In this document: piece by piece, positions 15,586 through 23,512 of the stretch
Position numbering within the stretch: the first letter of the stretch is position 1
Layout: each line of letters opens with the position of its first letter
From: Streptomyces chattanoogensis
GTDB lineage: Bacteria > Actinomycetota > Actinomycetes > Streptomycetales > Streptomycetaceae
Direction of reading: 5' to 3'
Assembly (NCBI RefSeq): GCF_001294335.1
Contig: NZ_LGKG01000141.1
Coordinates: 62,001-126,000 of the forward strand
Length of the DNA: 64,000 nt
Made by a program: the position numbers and the translations under genes
Notes under the pieces: generated by a model
Database searches by the model: none
What the model was told of the DNA's origin: nothing
Seen by the model: only the letters and a program-made list of their open reading frames with translations

Positions 15586-17400
15586 ATGGAGCCGCTGGCA
15601 GGCGACGATCCACGCGTCCTGGGCCGGTACCGGCTGCTGGGCCGGCTCGGCGCCGGCGGTATGGGGCGGGTCTATGTGGGGCGCAGCGAGGGCGGCCGTA
15701 CGGTCGCGGTGAAGGTCGTCCATGCGCAGCTGGCGGCCGACGACCAGTTCCGGGCCCGCTTCCGGCGGGAGATCGAGTCGGCGCAGCGGGTGGGGGGCGA
15801 CTGGACCGCGCCGGTCCTGGACGCCGATCCGGACGCGTCCATTCCGTGGATCGCCACCGGCTATGTCGCCGGTCCCTCACTGGCCCAGGCCGTCGCCGAT
15901 GTCGGGCCACTGGCCGAGCGTTCCGTACGGGTCCTGGGCGCGGGGCTCGCCGAGGCGCTGGCCGCCGTCCATGCGCTCGGGCTGGTCCACCGGGACGTCA
16001 AGCCGTCGAATGTGCTGTTGACGCTGGACGGTCCGCTGCTGATCGACTTCGGGATCGCGCGGGCGATGGAGGGGACGGTCTCCCTGACGTCCACCGGGGT
16101 GTCCGTCGGGTCGCCCGGTTATATGGCACCCGAGCAGATTCTGGGGAACGGCGCGACGGGCGCCGCGGATGTCTTCTCGCTGGGAGCCGTGCTGGCGTAT
16201 GCGGCGACGGGGGCCAGCCCGTTCGCCGGGGACTCGTCGGCCGCGCTGCTGTACAAGGTGGTGCACGAGGAGCCGCTGCTGGGCGCCCAACTGGGCGGCG
16301 AGCTGCGGGAGTTGGTGTCCTCCTGTCTGTCCAAGGACCCCGCGGGGCGGCCCGCTCCGGCCGAGCTCGCGGCCCGGCTCGCGGGGGACGGGAGCGGCGG
16401 GGCCGCGGAGCTGGTGCGGGCCGGATGGCTGCCGGGGGCCGTGATGGAGCAGGTCAGCCGACGGGCGGTGGAGCTGCTGAACCTGGAGGCGGAGGCGGCC
16501 GCTCCGCACGGCGCGGAGGGCGCTTCGGCCCCGGCCGGCGGGGCGTTCGGGCCGCCGGATCCGTCGTACGGGGCGGGGGCCTCGGGGGCCTCGTACGGGG
16601 CGCGTCCCTCGTACGGGCCGGATGCCTCCTATGGGGCGGATCCCTCCTACGGGACCGGTCAGCCCTCCGGCGCCGGTCAGCCCTCCGGCCTGGTTCCCTT
16701 CGAGACGCAGGAGCCGAGTGTGCCCGCCCGGCCGTCCGGTCCGCCGCCGTCTCCCTGGCCCGTTGCCGGGGCGGCGGTCGCCGACGCCGCGACCGTGGAC
16801 CCGTCCGCCGTGCACACCGCCACGGCCCCCAAGGAGCGCCGGATCGCGCTGACCGGGGCGGTCGGCGGCGAGCAGCGGCCGCGCCGGGTGAGCTGCACGC
16901 TGGTGCTGTCGGTGGCCGGTGCGCTGGCCGCCGCGACGACCGCGGCGTGGGTGTTCCATCTGCTGCCGGGCTCCGGCGGCAGGGACCTGGCCGCCAAGCC
17001 GCCCGCCAAGGACACGGCGACCGCGCCCGGGGACCCGGGCGGGGGCACCCCGCCCTCCGTCGCCAAGGGCTTCCTCGGCACCTGGACCGGCAGTGTGACG
17101 ACGGCGCACACCGGATACAACGGCACGATGACCAGCGTGATCAAGCAGGGCGGCAAGGGGGACTACGTCATCCACACCACCTATGACGTGATCGTGCTGC
17201 GCTGCGAGGCCAAGGCGAAGCTGGTGTCGTCCACCGGGAACACCCTGGTCCTGCGGGAACGGCCCGACGGCAGGCAGGGGCCCGGCTGTACGGGGACCAC
17301 CTCCCGGGTGACGTACACGCTCGGCAAGGACGGCAGGATCGCCTTCGCCTCGGACGACGACGCGGGCGGCACCCCCAAGGCCACCCTGACGAAGCGCTGA
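15586..17400 (+). CDS. Receptor-type Ser/Thr protein kinase (PknB-like, no PASTA repeats)
   Basis: A 604-residue transmembrane kinase. The kinase domain spans about residues 14-270: G-loop LGAGGMGRVYVG, AVKVV lysine, HRDVKPSNVLL near 135, DFG in LLIDFGIARAM near 155, and GSPGYMAPEQ of the activation segment. A flexible linker holds several PSYG/ASYG repeats (about residues 325-370). One membrane helix lies at about 440-460, and a ~120-residue extracellular domain with three Cys follows (GTWTGSVTTAHTGYNGTM ... GCTGTTSRVTYTLG). No PASTA repeats are present, so the signal sensed differs from muropeptide. GGGGGAGG precedes the ATG by 6 nt. The three last codons lie in an 11-bp tandem repeat. Confidence 0.92.
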   Translation: MEPLAGDDPRVLGRYRLLGRLGAGGMGRVYVGRSEGGRTVAVKVVHAQLAADDQFRARFRREIESAQRVGGDWTAPVLDADPDASIPWIATGYVAGPSLAQAVADVGPLAERSVRVLGAGLAEALAAVHALGLVHRDVKPSNVLLTLDGPLLIDFGIARAMEGTVSLTSTGVSVGSPGYMAPEQILGNGATGAADVFSLGAVLAYAATGASPFAGDSSAALLYKVVHEEPLLGAQLGGELRELVSSCLSKDPAGRPAPAELAARLAGDGSGGAAELVRAGWLPGAVMEQVSRRAVELLNLEAEAAAPHGAEGASAPAGGAFGPPDPSYGAGASGASYGARPSYGPDASYGADPSYGTGQPSGAGQPSGLVPFETQEPSVPARPSGPPPSPWPVAGAAVADAATVDPSAVHTATAPKERRIALTGAVGGEQRPRRVSCTLVLSVAGALAAATTAAWVFHLLPGSGGRDLAAKPPAKDTATAPGDPGGGTPPSVAKGFLGTWTGSVTTAHTGYNGTMTSVIKQGGKGDYVIHTTYDVIVLRCEAKAKLVSSTGNTLVLRERPDGRQGPGCTGTTSRVTYTLGKDGRIAFASDDDAGGTPKATLTKR

Positions 17401-17420
17401 CGAAGCGCTGACGAACCGCT
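17388..17420 (+). repeat. 11-bp tandem repeat across the kinase stop codon
   Basis: Three units of GACGAAGCGCT in a row (the third reads GACGAACCGCT). Unit 1 encodes the last residues and unit 2 begins in the stop codon. It looks like recent slippage duplication of the gene end. Because 11 is not a multiple of 3, each added or lost unit would change the reading of the tail. Confidence 0.8.
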
Positions 17421-17504
17421 GACGGCGGACCGGCGGCCGGGGCCGTCGGACCCCTGACGTACGCTGGTTCGGTCGTTATGCCCGCCTCCGAAAGGGACGC
17501 CCCG

Positions 17505-18704
17505 GTGACCGAGAACGCCGACCTCCAGTCCGTACTCGACCGCGCCGCGCAGGGCGGCCGCATCACCCCGGAGGAGGCGCTCGACCTCTACCGTTCCGCG
17601 CCGCTGCACGCGCTGGGCCAGGCCGCCGACGCGGTGCGCCGCCGCCGCTACGCCGGCAGTGAGCACATCGCGACGTACATCATCGAGCGCAACATCAACT
17701 ACACCAATGTGTGCGTGACGGCCTGCAAGTTCTGTGCGTTCTACGCCCCGCCGAAGGACACGGCGAAGGGCTGGACGCGCGATCTCGACGACATCCTGCG
17801 CCGCTGCGCGGAGACCGTCGAACTGGGCGGCACCCAGATCATGTTCCAGGGCGGCCACCACCCGGACTACGGCGTCGAGTACTACGAGAAGCACTTCGCG
17901 GCCATCAAGAAGGAGTTCCCGCAGCTGGTGATCCACTCCCTCGGCGCGTCCGAGGTGGAGCACATGGCCCGGATCTCCGGAGTGTCCGTCGAGGAGGCGA
18001 TCCGCCGGATCCACGCCGCGGGCCTCGACTCCTTCGCGGGCGCGGGTGCCGAACTCCTCCCCGCCCGCCCCCGCAAGGCCATCGCGCCGCTGAAGGAGTC
18101 CGGCGAGCGCTGGCTGGAGATCATGGAGGCGGCCCACGGGCTGGGCGTCGAGTCGACGTCCACCATGCTGATGGGTACGGGCGAGACCAACGCCGAGCGC
18201 ATCGAGCACCTCCGGATGATCCGGGACGTCCAGGAGCGTACGGGCGGTTTCCGCGCCTTCATCCCGTACACCTACCAGCCGGAGAACAACCACCTGAAGG
18301 GGCGGACGCAGGCCACCCTCTTCGAGTACCTGCGGATGATCGCCATCGCCCGGCTCTTCCTCGACAACGTCGCCCACATCCAGGGCTCGTGGCTGACCAC
18401 CGGCAAGGAGGTCGGCCAGCTGACGCTCCACTACGGCGCCGACGACCTCGGCTCGGTGATGCTGGAGGAGAACGTCGTCTCCTCGGCCGGTGCCAAGCAC
18501 CGCTCCAACCTCCGCGAGATGATCGACATGATCCGCTCGGCGGACCGCGTCCCGGCGCAGCGCGCCACGACGTACGAGCACCTCGTCGTGCACGACGACC
18601 CGGCGAACGACCCGGTGGACGAGCGTGTGGTGTCGCATCTGTCGTCCACGGCGATCGAGGGCGGGACGGCGCACCCCGAGCTGAAGCTCGTCGAGGCCAA
18701 CTGA
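17505..18704 (+). CDS. mqnC: Cyclic dehypoxanthinyl futalosine synthase MqnC
   Basis: A 399-residue radical-SAM enzyme that cyclises dehypoxanthinyl futalosine in menaquinone synthesis. The cluster motif is CVTACKFC (Cys70, Cys74, Cys77), followed by the family segments TQIMFQGGHHPDYGVEYYE and VESTSTMLMGTGETNAERIEH. I place the start at GTG 17505, because AAGGGA lies 9 nt upstream and the family begins MTE..DLQ; an in-frame ATG at 17478 would add nine residues. A small amidohydrolase-like gene follows after 14 nt and is probably cotranscribed. Confidence 0.95.
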   Translation: MTENADLQSVLDRAAQGGRITPEEALDLYRSAPLHALGQAADAVRRRRYAGSEHIATYIIERNINYTNVCVTACKFCAFYAPPKDTAKGWTRDLDDILRRCAETVELGGTQIMFQGGHHPDYGVEYYEKHFAAIKKEFPQLVIHSLGASEVEHMARISGVSVEEAIRRIHAAGLDSFAGAGAELLPARPRKAIAPLKESGERWLEIMEAAHGLGVESTSTMLMGTGETNAERIEHLRMIRDVQERTGGFRAFIPYTYQPENNHLKGRTQATLFEYLRMIAIARLFLDNVAHIQGSWLTTGKEVGQLTLHYGADDLGSVMLEENVVSSAGAKHRSNLREMIDMIRSADRVPAQRATTYEHLVVHDDPANDPVDERVVSHLSSTAIEGGTAHPELKLVEAN

Positions 18705-18718
18705 GAGCCGGGCGCCCG

Positions 18719-19270
18719 GTGCTGACACTTCACCGTGTGCGCGGTGTCCGGCTGGTGCACGACGGGGCTCTGGACGCCGGGCATGCGGTCGTGGTCGAGG
18801 GCTCCCGCTTCGCGGCCATCGGCCCGTACGGCGAACTCGTTGCCGAGTACGGCGACAGGGCCCGGGTCCGGGAGTGGGACGGGGTGCTGACGCCGGGCCG
18901 GTACGAGCCGGACGGTGCCGCGTATCTGGAGGCCGCCTACCACCCCGACCCGCGGGAGGCGGCCGGTCTGGGCACCGAGCCGCTCACCGGCGATGCGCTC
19001 GCCGCCCTGGAGATGACCGAAGCCCGCTGGGGCGCCAGCGCCCGGCGCGGGCTGCAGCGGCTGCTGGCGACCGGCACCACCGCGCTGACCGGGCCGTTCA
19101 CCCGGCCCGCGGTCCGTACGGCGGTGGCCAGGTCCGGCCTCCGCGCGATGCCCGGCCCCCAGCCGCGCGCCCTGGTCCCCACCGGCGTCGCCGACTTCGC
19201 GGTCTTCGACGACCACGGCGACTGCCTCGTCACGGCCCTGGACGGGCGGCTGGTGTACCGGCGGCGCTGA
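18719..19270 (+). CDS. Amidohydrolase-like composite-domain protein lacking the catalytic barrel
   Basis: A 183-residue protein just 14 nt after mqnC. Both ends look like the small beta-sandwich (composite domain) of metal-dependent amidohydrolases such as imidazolonepropionase: N-terminal VRLVHDGALDAGHAVVVEGSR FAAIGP and C-terminal GVADFAVFDDHGDCLVTALDG with RLVYRRR. The middle (~110 residues) is mostly helical and has no HxH or other metal-binding His/Asp motifs of the TIM barrel. It is thus a domain relic or a repurposed binding protein, not a normal hydrolase. GTG start; third-position bias is normal, so it is a maintained gene. The location suggests a link to the futalosine pathway, where some organisms use an aminodeoxyfutalosine deaminase of the amidohydrolase class. 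That link is inference. Confidence 0.65.
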   Translation: MLTLHRVRGVRLVHDGALDAGHAVVVEGSRFAAIGPYGELVAEYGDRARVREWDGVLTPGRYEPDGAAYLEAAYHPDPREAAGLGTEPLTGDALAALEMTEARWGASARRGLQRLLATGTTALTGPFTRPAVRTAVARSGLRAMPGPQPRALVPTGVADFAVFDDHGDCLVTALDGRLVYRRR

Positions 19271-19606
19271 CGCGGGCCGCCTCAGCGGTCCGTCGGCGGT
19301 CCGTCGGCGATCTTCGTCAAGGACCCGTCAACGCGCCCCCGTCGCACGTCAGGGCGGCATCAACGGAAGCGGAGCGAGGCATTCTGCCCGGCAGGATCGC
19401 TGATGCGGGGACGGCCGGCGCCCGGCCGCTCACGATGCACTGCGCACCGCTGGACCGCCCGGATGTTCTGAGGGGGGCATCGGGCCGTCCCCGTCCAGCT
19501 TCCGGCGCGGGGCCGTGCCCGGTGCGGGCGCCGGGCCCCGGCGGGCTTCCCGCGGGCAGGCGTGCCCGGTGCAGGTGCGGGCCCCCGCACGGTGGACAAT
19601 GGCCGG
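19271..19606 (+). other. Intergenic region before menG
   Basis: 336 nt with no credible gene. It contains two CGTGCCCGGTGC repeats (near 19514 and 19560) and, just before the menG start, GACAAT at 19595-19600, 6 nt from GTG 19607, a possible leaderless -10. Confidence 0.4.
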
Positions 19607-20305
19607 GTGACCCGAGCATCCCTGGACAAGCAGCCGCACGAAGTCGCCGCGATGTTCGACGACGTGGCGAAGCGGTACGACCTCACCAACGATGTGCTCT
19701 CCCTGGGCCAGGCGCGGCTGTGGCGCAAGGCGGTCGACCGTGCGGTCGCCGCGCGCCCCGCCGAGCGGGTGCTGGACCTCGCGGCCGGTACCGGCACGTC
19801 CTCCCTGCCGTTCGCCCGGACCGGTGCGTACGTCGTGCCGTGCGACTTCTCCGTCGGCATGCTGAGCGAGGGCAAGAAGCGGCACCCCTGGCTGCCCTTC
19901 ACGGCCGGTGACGGCACCCGGCTGCCGTTCGCGGACGGTGTCTTCGACGCCGTCACCATCTCCTTCGGGCTGCGCAACATCCAGGACACCGACGCCGCGC
20001 TGGCCGAGCTGTACCGGGTCACCAAGCCCGGCGGGCGGGTGGTGATCTGTGAGTTCAGCGAGCCGACCTGGGCGCCGTTCCGGACCGTCTACACCGAGTA
20101 CCTGATGCGCGCGCTGCCGCCGGTCGCCCGCGCGGTCAGCAGCAATCCGGACGCCTACGTCTACCTCGCCGAGTCCATCCGCACCTGGCCCAACCAGCCC
20201 GAGCTCGCCGCCAGGCTGCAGGGCGTGGGCTGGACCGAGGTCGCCTGGCGCAATCTGACCGGCGGTGTGGTCGCGCTGCACCGGGGGACCAAGCCGGCCG
20301 GCTGA
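19607..20305 (+). CDS. menG: Demethylmenaquinone methyltransferase MenG/UbiE
   Basis: A 232-residue SAM-dependent methyltransferase catalysing the last step of menaquinone synthesis, C-methylation of demethylmenaquinone. UbiE signatures are present: [20 protein letters not shown] near residue 20, the SAM loop [14 protein letters not shown], and SFGLRNIQD. The [16 protein letters not shown] motif precedes the C-terminal part. Start is GTG at 19607 ([20 protein letters not shown]); a longer frame from 19562 lacks a ribosome site. Promoter geometry suggests a leaderless message. It is in the same direction as mqnC and followed by a large membrane-protein gene. Confidence 0.95.
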   Translation: MTRASLDKQPHEVAAMFDDVAKRYDLTNDVLSLGQARLWRKAVDRAVAARPAERVLDLAAGTGTSSLPFARTGAYVVPCDFSVGMLSEGKKRHPWLPFTAGDGTRLPFADGVFDAVTISFGLRNIQDTDAALAELYRVTKPGGRVVICEFSEPTWAPFRTVYTEYLMRALPPVARAVSSNPDAYVYLAESIRTWPNQPELAARLQGVGWTEVAWRNLTGGVVALHRGTKPAG

Positions 20306-20382
20306 CCCGTCCGGGGCCGTCGGTCTCCGGTCTCGCTTGGACAACGTCGCTTCACAGGGCGGGAATTGCCGGGAACCATGCG

Positions 20383-20400
20383 AGGGACAGTCATGTCCCT
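20383..20400. promoter_or_regulatory. Inverted repeat in the promoter region of the large membrane-protein gene
   Basis: AGGGACA-GTCA-TGTCCCT is a perfect 7-bp inverted repeat 24 nt before the GTG at 20424. GGGAACC at 20370-20376 resembles an ECF (SigE-type) -35 box with a GTC about 17 nt further, partly inside the repeat. Both readings are tentative. Confidence 0.35.
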
Positions 20401-20423
20401 ACGTTCGCACGTGGTAGCCCTCC

Positions 20424-22772
20424 GTGCTGCCCGCTGAGTTCCCGGAGCCCGAATTGTCCGACAGTTCCGCCGCGCCTACCCCGCCGGACGGCCCGCCACC
20501 GCTGCCCCCGGGGCCGCCCCCGGTCCCGGCGGCGCCGCCCGGCCCTCCGCCGTACGCCGCGCCGGCCCGGCCCTCACCCGTCGGCGCCTTCCTCGGCCGC
20601 ACGGCGCGGGGCGACTGGCTCACCCCGCTGAAGACCGCGGCCTGGCCGACGCTGATGCTGCTGGTCCTCGCGTGTGTGCTCGGCATCTTCTCGTCGGACG
20701 ACACGGACCAGGCCGGGCTCGGCTGGGGCGTACGGATGCGGTGCTTCCTGGCGCTGCTGCTGCAGAGCGTGGGCGGCGGGGTCACGTTGTCCGGCAGCGC
20801 CACCGGGCCGCTGGGCAGGATCGGTGTGGGCGTCGACGGCGAGATGTCGCTGTCGCTGGTGCCGCTGGTGGTCACGGGGCTGTGGGTGGTGCTGCTGGCC
20901 ACCGGTGTCCGCAGGGCCCGTCGTGCGGGCGTCGCGGGGGCGGCCGTACCGGAGTCGGTGCTGCGGATCGCGCTGCTCTGCGGCGCCGGCACCTTCGCGC
21001 TCGCCCTGCTGGCCCAGCCGTCCTACGACGGCCTGGAGCTGTCCTCGTCCCCCTGGCTCGCGCTGCTGTGCTCCTTCCTGCTGGCGGCCGTGGTGAGCGG
21101 CTTGGTGCTGGCGCGCGACGAGGCGCAGGCCTGGCTGGCCGCCCGGCCCGGGTGGCGGGCCGCCGTCGGCGCGCTGCGCACGGCGCTGGTCGCGCTGCTG
21201 ACCGTCGTCCTGGTGGCCGGGGTGGTCACCTACGTGACCGTCCTCGCGACGGCGGACGACATGGACGGCGGCAATGCGGTCGCCCTGCTGGTGATGCTCC
21301 CCAACCTCGGTGCGATCGCGCTGGCGATGGCCTGGGGCGCGCCGGTGAACGTCGAGTGGAACCTCCCCAACCTGCCGTTCCTGGAGTCCGGCCGGAGGTC
21401 CCTCGGCTACTCCGAGCTGGGGCAGTTCGGCAGCGACTGGACGCTGTTCGGCGTCATCGTCGGCGGTCTGGCCTGCGCGCTGCTGGTCGGCTTCCTGGCC
21501 GTCCGGCGCAGCGCCGACCGCCGCGAACAGCTGCTGGCCGCGGGCTTCTTCGTGGTCGCGCTGGCGCTGGTGGTGTGGGCCGCGGGGGTCAGCGCGTCCG
21601 CGACGTTCCATGCGGCGAGCGGCGGGGGACCGGGCGGTCTCGGAGGCGGCTACGGCAGCGACTACGACGGTGACTACGGAGGCGGTTACGGGGGCAATTA
21701 CGGCGGCGGCTACGGCGGTGGGTACGGCCGCGGTGACGGCTCCGGCATCGAGGGGCACGCCGAACTGGCGGCGGGCGGCGCCGAAACGCTGCTGCTCGCG
21801 CTGGTGTGGACCTTCGGTGCGGTGCTGCTCGTGCCGTATCTGCTGATGATGGCCGGCCGCGGCAACGCCTCGATGCCCGCGGCCCCGGCGGCGCCCGCCC
21901 CGGCCGCACCGCCCGCCCCGGCCGCACCGCCCGCCCCGGCCACGGCGCCGCTGCCCGCGGTCCCGCCCACCCCGGCGGCCCCGCCGGCTCCTGAGGCTTC
22001 GCCTGCTCCCGGGACCCCGCCGGCGCCCGCGGACACGCCCCCGCCGCCGCCCGCTGCCGAAACCGTGCCCACGCCGTCCGCCGCTCCCGGGACGCCGAGC
22101 CCGGTCCGGCGCCGCGTCGTGAAGTGGGTGTCGCTGGCGCTGGCCGCGTTCCTGATCGGCGGCGCGGCCACGGCCGGTGCGCTGTACTTCCTGAAGCACA
22201 AGGGCGGCGCCGACGACCACAAGGGCGACAAGAAGCCCGCCGTGGAGAAGAGCGCCGCCCCCTCCGCGACGGCGACACCGACCGCCTCCCCGAGCGCGAC
22301 CGCCTCGCCCTCCGGGAGCCTGCCCGAGGGCTTCGAGCAGAAGGACGACCCGTACGGCTTCTCGCTCGGTGTGATGCGCGGCTGGCAGCGCACGGTGAAG
22401 GGCACCCAGGTCGACTACCGGCCGCCGACCGGTGACTCGTATCTGCGCATCGGCGTCATCGCCAACGCCCCGCAGTCCTCCTACGACAACTTCCTGAGCA
22501 TGGAGAAGGGCGCCAAGAAGCGGAAGGACTACCACCGGGCGGAGCTGACGCGGAACACCTTCCAGAACAGCAAGGGCGCACGCTGGGAGTTCACCTACGC
22601 CAACGACGAGGGAACCACCATCCACGCCGTCGACCAGGCGTATGTCGCCTCCGACGGCACCGAATACAGCATCTACTACGAGTGCGTCGACGCGCTCTAC
22701 GACCCGGAGAACGACAAGGTGTTCAGCACGGCGCTCAGCACCTGGACCGTATCCGGCGTGGACGTCGACTAG
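20424..22772 (+). CDS. Large multi-spanning membrane protein with Gly/Tyr-rich loop and extracytoplasmic C-terminal domain
   Basis: A 782-residue protein of unknown function, commonly located after menG in Streptomyces. Order: Pro-rich N-terminus (about 1-60); six to eight membrane helices (about 70-395); a GGGYGGNYGGGYGGGYG-type loop near 405-435; another helix (about 455-480); a Pro/Ala repeat linker (about 485-560); one more helix (KWVSLALAAFLIGGAATAGALYF, about 568-590); a Ser/Thr/Ala linker; and a soluble ~150-residue domain (LPEGFEQKDDPYGFSLGV ... YSIYYECVDALYDPENDK) resembling the lipoprotein-like tails attached to kinases in actinomycetes. The start GTG has no strong ribosome site, so it is uncertain. 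Possibly a sensor or envelope-stress protein; no catalytic motif seen. Confidence 0.7.
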   Translation: MLPAEFPEPELSDSSAAPTPPDGPPPLPPGPPPVPAAPPGPPPYAAPARPSPVGAFLGRTARGDWLTPLKTAAWPTLMLLVLACVLGIFSSDDTDQAGLGWGVRMRCFLALLLQSVGGGVTLSGSATGPLGRIGVGVDGEMSLSLVPLVVTGLWVVLLATGVRRARRAGVAGAAVPESVLRIALLCGAGTFALALLAQPSYDGLELSSSPWLALLCSFLLAAVVSGLVLARDEAQAWLAARPGWRAAVGALRTALVALLTVVLVAGVVTYVTVLATADDMDGGNAVALLVMLPNLGAIALAMAWGAPVNVEWNLPNLPFLESGRRSLGYSELGQFGSDWTLFGVIVGGLACALLVGFLAVRRSADRREQLLAAGFFVVALALVVWAAGVSASATFHAASGGGPGGLGGGYGSDYDGDYGGGYGGNYGGGYGGGYGRGDGSGIEGHAELAAGGAETLLLALVWTFGAVLLVPYLLMMAGRGNASMPAAPAAPAPAAPPAPAAPPAPATAPLPAVPPTPAAPPAPEASPAPGTPPAPADTPPPPPAAETVPTPSAAPGTPSPVRRRVVKWVSLALAAFLIGGAATAGALYFLKHKGGADDHKGDKKPAVEKSAAPSATATPTASPSATASPSGSLPEGFEQKDDPYGFSLGVMRGWQRTVKGTQVDYRPPTGDSYLRIGVIANAPQSSYDNFLSMEKGAKKRKDYHRAELTRNTFQNSKGARWEFTYANDEGTTIHAVDQAYVASDGTEYSIYYECVDALYDPENDKVFSTALSTWTVSGVDVD

Positions 22773-22832
22773 CCGGGGACGCCGACCGGCCCGGGCCGCC
22801 CCGCACGGGGCGGCCCGGGGAGGCGGGCGGGC

Positions 22833-23354
22833 TCACAGCTCCAGCCGATGGCAGTACGCCGTCCGCTTCCCCACCGGCGTGATCACCGTCTCCGCCCGCC
22901 GCATCCCCAGCCGCCGGGTCACCGCAAGGGACCGCTCGTTCTCCGCGTCCACCATCGAGACCACCCGCCGTATCCCGGCCGTCCGTACGACCTCCAGCGC
23001 CTTGTGCGCCGCCGCCGTCGCGTACCCCCTGCCCCAGTACGCCCGCCCGAGCCTCCAGCCGATCTCGATCTCGCCCGCCGGCCCCCAGTCCCACGGCCAG
23101 GGCTGCGCGCCGGTGAAGCCGATGACCGCACCGTCCGCCGGGTCCAGCAGGGTGTAGAGACAGAAGCCCAGCTCCGCGTGGTGCCGGCGCTGCCGCGCGG
23201 TGAGCTCCTCGTACACCGAGAACTCGGCCGGGGCGCCGCCGTGGAACTTCATGACCTCGGGGTCGTCGAAGACCCGGTGCCAGTGCAGCGCGTCCTCCTC
23301 GGTGGGCACACGCAGCTCGACGGGCGGCGGGGTGTGCACAGGCTGAGGCTTCAT
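22833..23354 (-). CDS. GNAT acetyltransferase (RimJ/RimL-like)
   Basis: A 173-residue acetyltransferase of the RimJ/RimL type, which acetylates N-terminal or small amine groups. The start LRVPTEEDALHWHRVFDDPE is typical, the acetyl-CoA loop is RLGRAYWGRGYATAAAHKAL, and MVDAENERSLAVTRRLGMR is the conserved Asn-x-x-S segment. ATG 23354 has GAAGGG about 9 nt upstream. It is divergent from the geranylgeranyl-reductase-like gene, sharing a 158-nt intergenic region with a 22-bp palindrome. Confidence 0.82.
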   Translation of the reverse strand: MKPQPVHTPPPVELRVPTEEDALHWHRVFDDPEVMKFHGGAPAEFSVYEELTARQRRHHAELGFCLYTLLDPADGAVIGFTGAQPWPWDWGPAGEIEIGWRLGRAYWGRGYATAAAHKALEVVRTAGIRRVVSMVDAENERSLAVTRRLGMRRAETVITPVGKRTAYCHRLEL

Positions 23355-23425
23355 GGGACAACCCTTCAGTTTCCGATCACCAAGGCCCCCATAGACTGCA
23401 CTTGCCCCGTGCCGACCGGCACCCG

Positions 23426-23447
23426 GATATCCGGATGTCCGGATATC
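23426..23447. promoter_or_regulatory. 22-bp palindrome between divergent genes
   Basis: GATATCCGGA-TG-TCCGGATATC: two perfect 10-bp arms with a 2-nt centre, 72 nt from the minus-strand GNAT start and 66 nt from the plus-strand reductase start. The internal CCGGAT unit is repeated. It has the shape of an operator for a dimeric regulator; no regulator gene is adjacent. Confidence 0.5.
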
Positions 23448-23512
23448 GCCCCCGTCGGCTCCGTCGGCGCCGCCGACCTCGTCCGCTTCCATCGACTTCC
23501 GGGAGACCCCCC

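Noticed and set aside
21600-22100. Repeats in the Gly/Tyr- and Pro/Ala-rich segments of the large membrane protein, considered as a CRISPR-like or satellite array
   Set aside because: Units are codon-phased, imperfect and part of one reading frame; no spacer structure.
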